Shown one piece after another: positions 1 through 5,436 of a DNA stretch of 11,248 bases. The notes beneath the pieces are model-generated. The model was not told the DNA's origin. It did no database searches and saw only the letters and a program-made list of their open reading frames with translations. Origin of the DNA: an uncultured Clostridia bacterium (GTDB lineage Bacteria; Bacillota; Clostridia; Christensenellales; UBA1242); assembly GCA_946487985.1 (NCBI GenBank), contig CAMLUY010000021.1:1-11248 (forward strand), read 5' to 3'. The translations under genes and the position numbers were made by a program. Numbering within the stretch: position 1 is the first letter of the stretch; each line of letters starts with the position of its first letter.

Positions 1-55
1 AAGACGCCGCCCTCTCACGGCGGAATCAGGGGTTCGATTCCCCTTGAGGCTACCA
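1..55 (+). tRNA. tRNA-Glu (anticodon CTC), 5' end cut by window edge
   Basis: The visible part starts just before the anticodon stem. A 5-bp stem CCGCC (7-11) / GGCGG (19-23) encloses the loop CTCTCAC, with anticodon CTC at 14-16, which reads GAG (Glu). A short variable loop follows, then a T-arm AGGGG-TTCGATT-CCCCT (28-44). The acceptor 3' strand is TGAGGCT (45-51), the discriminator is A52, and CCA is encoded at 53-55. The D-arm and 5' acceptor strand lie outside the window, so acceptor pairing (expected AGCCTCA) cannot be checked. An intrinsic terminator follows 10 bp later, so this is the last gene of its transcript. Confidence 0.93.
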
Positions 56-65
56 GTTCAATTTG

Positions 66-89
66 ACTGCAAGTATTTGCAGTTTTTTT
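66..89 (+). terminator. Intrinsic terminator of the tRNA-Glu transcript
   Basis: A 7-bp stem ACTGCAA (66-72) / TTGCAGT (77-83) with loop GTAT runs into a seven-T tract (83-89). It lies 10 bp after the tRNA CCA, the expected place for terminating a tRNA operon. Confidence 0.85.
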
Positions 90-108
90 ATGCAATTTTT
101 TAATTTGA

Positions 109-123
109 GGAATCGAACCCCTG
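109..123 (-). repeat. Inverted copy of the tRNA-Glu T-arm
   Basis: The 15 bases here are the exact reverse complement of tRNA positions 27-41 (CAGGGGTTCGATTCC). The copy overlaps a small palindrome, CGAACCC (114-120) / GGGTTCG (123-129). It is not a second tRNA: on the minus strand no anticodon stem or matching acceptor can be drawn around it. It belongs to a patch (105-186) built from pieces of the adjacent tRNA. Its origin is unknown. Confidence 0.8.
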
Positions 124-137
124 GGTTCGTTCGGGTC

Positions 138-163
138 CCCTAAAAATCGCAAGATTTTTAGGG
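138..163. repeat. 11-bp perfect hairpin capped by GCAA
   Basis: CCCTAAAAATC (138-148) and GATTTTTAGGG (153-163) are perfectly complementary around the four-base loop GCAA, a GNRA-type tetraloop if transcribed from the + strand. No T tract follows on either strand, so it does not look like a terminator. It sits between the inverted T-arm copy and the direct copy of the tRNA 3' end. It could be a folded RNA element or the core of a small palindromic insertion. Confidence 0.75.
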
Positions 164-168
164 CGAGG

Positions 169-186
169 TTCCCCTTGAGGCTACCA
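169..186 (+). repeat. Direct duplicate of the tRNA-Glu 3' end (att-like)
   Basis: The 18 bases TTCCCCTTGAGGCTACCA are identical to tRNA positions 38-55, including the encoded CCA. The two copies start 131 bp apart. Such 3'-end duplications typify tRNA-targeted integrase attachment sites, but no integrase or cargo lies between them. Alternatives are a decayed micro-insertion or a partial tRNA duplication. Confidence 0.8.
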
Positions 187-251
187 CAGGGAAATCAGTC
201 GAACCATTTTGGAATTGTTCTGTATAAAGACAAGGTTTTTGGGCTGATTGT
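187..251. other. Non-coding stretch before an orphan terminator; possible small RNA
   Basis: No open reading frame or known RNA family is recognised. AATCAG (193-198) and CTGATT (244-249) are complementary, and AACC/GGTT can pair inside them, so a loosely closed fold is possible directly in front of the terminator at 252-287. The pairing is short and could be chance. Confidence 0.25.
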
Positions 252-287
252 AATAAAAATCCACCAGTGAAGCTGGTGGTTTTTATT
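252..287 (+). terminator. Strong bidirectional intrinsic terminator, no gene assigned
   Basis: Stem CCACCAG (261-267) / CTGGTGG (273-279) with a five-base loop is followed by TTTTTATT and preceded by AATAAAAAT, so it could work in both directions. The tRNA already has its own terminator at 66-89 and no ORF lies between. The transcript this ends is therefore unidentified. It could be read-through, a small RNA from 90-250, or a minus-strand transcript. Confidence 0.85.
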
Positions 288-341
288 ATGTAAATTTTAA
301 TGCATAAAACGAGAATTAAGTGTCAATTATCCCAAAGTAGT

Positions 342-396
342 TGCATCAAAATATTATTTTCCCTGTTTTTGTAAAATGCAACAAAATTTTATTTTC
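342..396 (+). repeat. Two 20-bp imperfect direct repeats upstream of the amidase gene
   Basis: Copy 1 (342-361) and copy 2 (377-396) share 18 of 20 bases (core TGCAnCAAAATnTTATTTTC), with starts 35 bp apart. GTTGCAT (340-346) and ATGCAAC (376-382) are also inverted repeats of each other. The pair lies 49-103 bp upstream of the start at 445 and could be regulator binding sites. The AT-richness makes chance similarity possible. The rest of 288-444 shows no gene. Confidence 0.5.
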
Positions 397-444
397 TTAT
401 GAAATGATGCACCTTTGTAGATTTGTAAATATATAAATAACATT

Positions 445-921
445 ATGACAAATTACGATAGATTGGCTGCAATAAATTACGCACAAAAATGGGCACTTGG
501 ACATAATCCTGAATTTTATCATTTTTCAGGCATTGGCGGTGATTGTTCCAACTTTGTATCACAATGTTTGCTTGCTGGCGGTGGCAAAATGAACTATGAT
601 AAAATTTGGGGTTGGTACTATATTGATCTAAATCATCGCTCACCCAGTTGGACATCGGTTGAGCAATTAAAAAGGTTTCTAATTTCTAATAATAAGCCCG
701 GCCCTTTCGGCGAAATGAGAGCAATAAATCATCTTGAAATTGGCGACATTATTCAGTTAAGGCAAAACCCTGAAAGATTCAATCACAGTGTTATTATCAC
801 CAAAATTGATGCGAACGAAATATATGTATGTACACATTCTGATGACGCTTTAAATCGCCCGCTGTCAAGCTATGTATATCTTGAAATAGCAGGAATCCAT
901 ATCGTAGGTATCAACGAATAA
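445..921 (+). CDS. Stand-alone Amidase_6-type cysteine hydrolase
   Basis: The 158-residue protein resembles the putative amidase domain family (Pfam Amidase_6), a group related to NlpC/P60-like cysteine peptidases, by family recall. Visible hallmarks are GGDCSNFVSQCL with the probable nucleophile Cys34, the aromatic block WGWYYI (55-60), RSPSWT (65-70), GDIIQL (100-105), NHSVI with the probable catalytic His114, and THSDD...RPLSSY (130-143). The domain fills the whole protein. There is no signal peptide, membrane segment or wall-binding repeat, although relatives are often part of larger secreted proteins. A cytoplasmic role or leaderless export is open. The ATG at 445 is the first start after an in-frame TAG at 418, but no Shine-Dalgarno sequence precedes it. 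A TATAAA at 432-437 sits close enough that the message could be leaderless. The substrate is unknown. Confidence 0.85.
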   Translation: MTNYDRLAAINYAQKWALGHNPEFYHFSGIGGDCSNFVSQCLLAGGGKMNYDKIWGWYYIDLNHRSPSWTSVEQLKRFLISNNKPGPFGEMRAINHLEIGDIIQLRQNPERFNHSVIITKIDANEIYVCTHSDDALNRPLSSYVYLEIAGIHIVGINE

Positions 922-946
922 AAGTTCGCTTGATAAACTAAATTTT

Positions 947-1594
947 CTACAAAATTGCAACATTTAGGAAAAATGTGTAATCGGTGCCTCTTATGGCAAA
1001 GGTAATAACGCAGTTCTCATCAGCAATAACAATAAATGTGCCTAGTTGATTTTGAATTATCCCAGAGGATATTATATAGTCGAGTTCGCTCACAGCTATT
1101 GCTTGACCAAGCTTATCATAAACATCAACTTTAAAAGCCGCGGGCGAAGATTTGCTTACATAAATGGTATTATTTTGAAAACTTCCGCCCTGCACGTTTG
1201 TGACCTGATAACTGTAATCGGGCGCTGAAACAGTTACTGTAAAATTTTCTTTTGCGGTAGCATCATCAAGAACAGCTGTCAATGTAACTTTCACAATGCC
1301 GCTTTTTATGGCGGTTATGCTTGTTTTATCGATTTGTATAATATTTTGTTTGTCAATTTCAATGTCTATTTTAGCGTCTGGATTAGAAATGGTATAATAG
1401 TCTTCAACTGATTGGCCAACATTCAAGGTTATGTCATTTGCTGTGATTCTGAGCAATGTTATATTAGCACTTGAATTGTCAGAATTTTTGATTACTAAAA
1501 ATACGATAAGCAACACAATGCTGACAATCAGTAGGCATAAGCTTGCAATGATTGTCAAAGTCCTTTTGTTTGTCGTCTTGTCAGATTTTTCCAT
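947..1594 (-). CDS. Membrane-anchored protein with a bacterial Ig-like (BIG2-like) domain
   Basis: A 215-residue protein. Residues 1-11 are polar and basic (MEKSDKTTNKR), followed by a long hydrophobic segment at about 12-36 (an uncleaved signal anchor). An outside portion follows. Residues about 45-122 look like a BIG2-type Ig-like domain: ITLNVGQS, then a strand carrying TAIKSGIVKVTLTA. Residues 123-215 are beta-rich with no recognised family. A surface or envelope role is inferred; the ligand is unknown. The frame is open to a TTG at 1645, and an ATG lies at 1618. The ATG at 1618 overlaps a good -10 box (1617-1622), so translation should begin at the ATG at 1594. This has GGAG (1607-1610) 12 bases upstream, longer than usual. 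Stop TAG at 947; the neighbouring + strand gene ends 25 bp away, tail to tail, with no clear terminator between. Confidence 0.75.
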   Translation of the reverse strand: MEKSDKTTNKRTLTIIASLCLLIVSIVLLIVFLVIKNSDNSSANITLLRITANDITLNVGQSVEDYYTISNPDAKIDIEIDKQNIIQIDKTSITAIKSGIVKVTLTAVLDDATAKENFTVTVSAPDYSYQVTNVQGGSFQNNTIYVSKSSPAAFKVDVYDKLGQAIAVSELDYIISSGIIQNQLGTFIVIADENCVITFAIRGTDYTFFLNVAIL

Positions 1595-1616
1595 GTTGTC
1601 GAAATACTCCGGGAGC

Positions 1617-1645
1617 ATTATATCATAAATTGTCGAATAAAACAA
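1617..1645 (-). promoter_or_regulatory. Extended -10 promoter of the Ig-like protein gene
   Basis: On the minus strand, TTGTTT (1640-1645) and TATAAT (1617-1622) are 17 bp apart, with TG one base before the -10 (extended -10). The predicted start is near 1610, which places the GGAG almost at the 5' end of the message. It lies after the rpoC terminator, so the gene is expressed independently of rpoBC. Confidence 0.7.
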
Positions 1646-1687
1646 GTAAAAAAATATTGAAAGACATATAATGTCGAAAAATAATAG

Positions 1688-1752
1688 AAAAGCTCTCTTT
1701 GATGCGCAGACTTCAAAATCGATTTGAAGTTTTGCATCTATTGAGAGCTTTT
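1688..1752 (-). terminator. rpoBC operon terminator, long three-segment hairpin
   Basis: Three nested helices separated by small internal loops: AAAAGCTCTC (1688-1697) / GAGAGCTTTT (1743-1752), GATGC (1701-1705) / GCATC (1734-1738), and ACTTCAAA (1710-1717) / TTTGAAGT (1723-1730). The rpoC message would end in GAGAGC followed by UUUUCUAUUAUUUUU. The + strand side has an even better T tract, so it may act in both directions. It begins 28 bp after the rpoC stop. Confidence 0.8.
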
Positions 1753-1779
1753 TTATTTTTTGTATTTGTTTGAATTTAT

Positions 1780-4700
1780 TTATTCAGCAAGGTCTATATC
1801 GAAATTAAAATCCGAATCGGTGTCTGAACCTGTTGGTGGTGTTGAGTCATTGAAAGAATTGTCATTGACAACAACTGGCATAACTGATCGATACTTTTTG
1901 ATGCCTGTACCGGCTGGAATCAGTTTTCCGATGATAACATTTTCTTTTAGACCAATAAGATTGTCAACTTTGCCTTTTACTGATGCGTCAGTAAGTGTAC
2001 GTGATGTTTCCTGGAATGATGCAGCAGACAGGAAGGATTCGGTTGAAAGTGATGCCTTTGTGATACCAAGCAAAATTCTCTTCACGGTAGCAGGTACACC
2101 GCCCTCTTGAAGAATCTTTTCATTTTCTTCGTCGCATCGGTATACGTCAACAATTTCACCTGGCAGAAGAGATGTGTCGCCTGCCGATTCAACTTTGACT
2201 TTTTTGAGCATCTGTCTGATGATGATTTCAATGTGTTTATCATTAACTTTAACGTCTTGACCGCGATATGTTGAAACTACCTGGTTGAGCAGATATTCTT
2301 GAAGGCCTTTAACGCCTTTCATGCGGAGTAAGTCTGACGGATTGATCGCACCTGCTGTAAGCTGAGTACCTGGTTCAACTGTTTCGCCATTTTTAGCAAG
2401 CAGAACAACAGGCTTTTTCGCCTCATATTCAACTTCGCCATCACGAGATGCAACTGTGAAGTAGTAATATTTAGCATCTTGTTTGATTGTAAGCTTGCCG
2501 GCAACTTCTGAAAGCAGTGCTTCACCTTTTGGCTTGCGTGCTTCAAAAATTTCTTCTACACGCGGCAAACCTTGTGTAATATCAAGCGCAGAAGCAACAC
2601 CACCTGAGTGGAATGTACGCATTGTAAGCTGTGTACCAGGTTCACCAATCGATTGAGCAGCCACGATACCGACAGCTTCGCCAACTGTAACCATATCTTT
2701 ATTTGAAAGGTCACGTCCATAGCATTTTGCACATACGCCATGCTTGCATCGGCAGGTAAAGAGCGATCTTATCTGAACCTTTTTAATGCCAGCTTTCATG
2801 ATTGCGTCAGCTTGTTCGCTTGTAATCATTGTATTGCCTTTGACAATCAGCTCACCTGTTTCAGGATTTGTGATGTCTTCAACGGCAACACGGCCATATA
2901 TTCTTTCTGCGATTGTTTCCTGTACCACACCGTCAACGACAAGGTCAGTAACGTAAACGCCTTTGACTTGTTCGCCAAGGTCTGCAAAGCAGTCTTCGGT
3001 TGTAACCACTACATCTTGTGATATGTCTACCAGACGACGTGTAAGATATCCGGAATCGGCTGTTTTCAAGGCTGTATCGGTAAGACCTTTACGAGCACCA
3101 CGAGCGGTAAGGAAATACTCGATTGGTGTCAAGCCTTTGACGAAAGATGATTTTACAGGAACGTCAATTTTTTCACCCGATGCAGTAGTCTTGATACCTG
3201 ACATACCACAAAGAGCGTTGAGCTGGTCTTTTGAACCACGAGCACCTGAAATGCACATTACCTTGAAAGGATTGTGTTCATCCATGCCTTCAAAGAGCGC
3301 TTTTTCAATCTTGGCTTTGGTTTCTCCCCAAAGGTCGATGTTGTTGCGAAGTTTTTCGTCAAGTGTGATAAGTCCACGCTTGAACAATTTTTCATTTTCC
3401 AAAACTTTTTGGTCTGTTTCTTGAATGATCGCTGCTTTATCTTTTGGTTCTGCAATATCAAATGCATTTACAGTCAAAGCACCAAGTGTTGAGTATTTGT
3501 AACCTGTTTCTTTGATTTTGTCTACAAGTTTTGCACAGGCAGTAGTACCATATTTATCATATGTTGCAGCCAGGATTTTACCAAGGTCTTTCTTGACAAT
3601 ATTTTTATTAAATTCAAGTTCACAAATATTTTCTGGTTTGCTTCTGTCAACAAAGCCAAGGTCTTGTGGTATTTGCTGATTGAACAGCAAGCGGCCAACT
3701 GTGGTTTCAACAATTTTTGAGTACTTTTTGCCGTCGATTTCTTTTTCAAGGCGGACTTTGATAAGTGCTTGTATGTGCAAGTTCTGTGTCTGATATGCAA
3801 TAACCGCTTCGTCAAGTGAAGCATAGATATTGCCTTCACCGAGCACACCTGGTTTTACCATTGTCATGTATGCACAGCCAAGAACGATATCTTGTGATGG
3901 TGTAACAATAGGTTCACCATCTGAAAGTTTCAGAATGTTGTTTGATGCAAGCATCAAAGTACGAGCTTCTGTACGAGCATCGATTGAAAGTGGTACGTGA
4001 ACTGACATCTGGTCACCGTCGAAGTCGGCGTTGAATGCAGCGCAGCATGCAGGGTGAAGTTTGATTGCCCTGCCCTCAACGAGCACTGGTTCGAAAGCTT
4101 GAACAGAAAGTCTGTGAAGTGTTGGAGCACGGTTGAGGAATACTGGGTGGTCTTTGATGACCTCTGCAAGTATATCCCAAACAACAGGCTTTTCTTTTTC
4201 AATCATGCGTTTTGCGGCCTTGATATTGTGAGATTTGTTAAGGTCAACAAGTCGGTTCATAATGAATGGTTTGAAAAGTTCAAGAGCCATCTCTTTTGGC
4301 AGACCGCATTGATACATTTTAAGCTCAGGGCCTACGACAATAACAGAACGTCCTGAGTAGTCAACACGCTTACCAAGAAGGTTGAGTCTGAATCGGCCTT
4401 GTTTTCCGCCCAACATTGCTGTAAGTGATTTCAGGTCGCGTTGCTTTGAGCTTTGTACAGCTTTGCCGCGCTTACCGTTATCGATAAGGTTGTCGACTGC
4501 TTCTTGAAGCATACGTTTTTCATTGCGCACGATTACGTCAGGAGCGCCAAGCTCCATGAGTTTTTTCAGACGATTGTTTCTGTTGATAACACGTCTGTAA
4601 AGATCGTTTAGGTCACTTGTAGCGTAGCGGCCTCCATCAAGAGGAACCATAGGACGCAAATCTGGTGGCAGCACAGGAATTACGTCGAGCACCATCCAAG

Positions 4701-5373
4701 TTGGATTGTTGCCACTTGCAATGAAAGATTCAACGACATCAAGCTTTTTCATTGCTTTGATTTTGCGTTGGCCTTTGAGTGATGTGAGTGACTCTTTGAG
4801 CATGCGAGATTCTTTTTGAAGGTCTACTTCGCCGAGCAAACGCTTGATTGCCTCTGCACCCATGCCGACTTCAAAGCCGTCAGCGCCATATTTTTCGACT
4901 GCGTCTGCATACTCTTTGTCAGTAAGTACTTGCTTGTAAGCAAGGTCGGTCTTCTTTGGATCGAGAACGACATAGCAAACATAATAAACGACCTGTTCAA
5001 GCACCTTTGGCGTCATTTCAAGTAATGTACCAATTTTTGAAGGAACATTCCTGAAAAACCATATGTGAGTACAAGGAGATGCAAGTTCGATATGTCCCAT
5101 TCTTTCACGGCGAACCTTGGCGCGTGTAACTTCAACACCGCATTTGTCGCAGACTACACCCTTGTAGCGAACGCGCTTATATCGCCCGCATTGGCACTCC
5201 CAGTCCTTGCGAGGTCCGAAAATCTTTTCGCAGAAAAGACCATCGCGTTCTGGTTTCTGAGTACGATAGTTGATGGTTTCAGGCTTGGTGACCTCACCAT
5301 GCGACCATTCACGAATCTTTTCTGGTGATGCGATGCCTATTTTAATAGAATCAAAATTGTTAAGTTCAAACAT
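1780..5373 (-). CDS. rpoC: RNA polymerase beta' subunit
   Basis: 1197 residues, typical of a Bacillota beta'. Together with beta it forms the catalytic core of RNA polymerase. The N-terminal zinc site is Cys60, Cys62, Cys75 and Cys78. The active-site loop NADFDGDQM (448-456) supplies the Mg-binding Asp450, Asp452 and Asp454. The bridge helix lies around 742-783 (GARKGLTDTALKTADSG). The second zinc site is Cys795, Cys874, Cys881 and Cys884. The trigger loop includes GEPGTQLTMRTFHSGG (910-925), with no large insertion of the kind found in E. coli. The block before the active site reads PACCAAF where PLVCTAF or a close variant is usual. The C-terminus (about 1170-1197) is an acidic, Phe-containing tail. 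Start ATG at 5373 has AAAGGGG eight bases upstream; stop TAA. It follows rpoB by 63 bp in one operon. Confidence 0.99.
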   Translation of the reverse strand: MFELNNFDSIKIGIASPEKIREWSHGEVTKPETINYRTQKPERDGLFCEKIFGPRKDWECQCGRYKRVRYKGVVCDKCGVEVTRAKVRRERMGHIELASPCTHIWFFRNVPSKIGTLLEMTPKVLEQVVYYVCYVVLDPKKTDLAYKQVLTDKEYADAVEKYGADGFEVGMGAEAIKRLLGEVDLQKESRMLKESLTSLKGQRKIKAMKKLDVVESFIASGNNPTWMVLDVIPVLPPDLRPMVPLDGGRYATSDLNDLYRRVINRNNRLKKLMELGAPDVIVRNEKRMLQEAVDNLIDNGKRGKAVQSSKQRDLKSLTAMLGGKQGRFRLNLLGKRVDYSGRSVIVVGPELKMYQCGLPKEMALELFKPFIMNRLVDLNKSHNIKAAKRMIEKEKPVVWDILAEVIKDHPVFLNRAPTLHRLSVQAFEPVLVEGRAIKLHPACCAAFNADFDGDQMSVHVPLSIDARTEARTLMLASNNILKLSDGEPIVTPSQDIVLGCAYMTMVKPGVLGEGNIYASLDEAVIAYQTQNLHIQALIKVRLEKEIDGKKYSKIVETTVGRLLFNQQIPQDLGFVDRSKPENICELEFNKNIVKKDLGKILAATYDKYGTTACAKLVDKIKETGYKYSTLGALTVNAFDIAEPKDKAAIIQETDQKVLENEKLFKRGLITLDEKLRNNIDLWGETKAKIEKALFEGMDEHNPFKVMCISGARGSKDQLNALCGMSGIKTTASGEKIDVPVKSSFVKGLTPIEYFLTARGARKGLTDTALKTADSGYLTRRLVDISQDVVVTTEDCFADLGEQVKGVYVTDLVVDGVVQETIAERIYGRVAVEDITNPETGELIVKGNTMITSEQADAIMKAGIKKVQIRSLFTCRCKHGVCAKCYGRDLSNKDMVTVGEAVGIVAAQSIGEPGTQLTMRTFHSGGVASALDITQGLPRVEEIFEARKPKGEALLSEVAGKLTIKQDAKYYYFTVASRDGEVEYEAKKPVVLLAKNGETVEPGTQLTAGAINPSDLLRMKGVKGLQEYLLNQVVSTYRGQDVKVNDKHIEIIIRQMLKKVKVESAGDTSLLPGEIVDVYRCDEENEKILQEGGVPATVKRILLGITKASLSTESFLSAASFQETSRTLTDASVKGKVDNLIGLKENVIIGKLIPAGTGIKKYRSVMPVVVNDNSFNDSTPPTGSDTDSDFNFDIDLAE

Positions 5374-5414
5374 ATCAAAATCCCCTTTAATTGTTTGTGC
5401 AGTTTTATCTTTTT

Positions 5415-5427
5415 TGCCAGATTGGCA
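5415..5427 (-). other. Small hairpin in the rpoB-rpoC spacer
   Basis: TGCCA / TGGCA with a three-base loop lies about 40 bases before the rpoC start. In the direction of transcription it is followed by A residues, so it is not a terminator of rpoB. It may be an mRNA processing or stability element, or chance. Confidence 0.3.
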
Positions 5428-5436
5428 GTAAATTAA

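Noticed and set aside
105..186. Possible second, degenerate tRNA gene
   Set aside because: The 3' end matches tRNA-Glu exactly, but no anticodon stem, D-arm or 5' acceptor partner (AGCCTCA) is present on the + strand. On the minus strand the T-arm copy has no acceptor either.
38..186. Integrated mobile element bounded by tRNA attachment sites
   Set aside because: The repeats enclose only 113 bp with no coding capacity and no integrase in the window. It is kept as a finding but not called as an element.
1046..1628. Short + strand reading frames opposite the Ig-like protein gene
   Set aside because: They are antisense to a gene with clear membrane and Ig-like features and lack ribosome-binding sites or recognisable protein motifs.
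5415..5427. Terminator between rpoB and rpoC
   Set aside because: The stem is only 5 bp and the T run lies on the wrong side for rpoB transcription, so rpoB and rpoC are best read as one operon.
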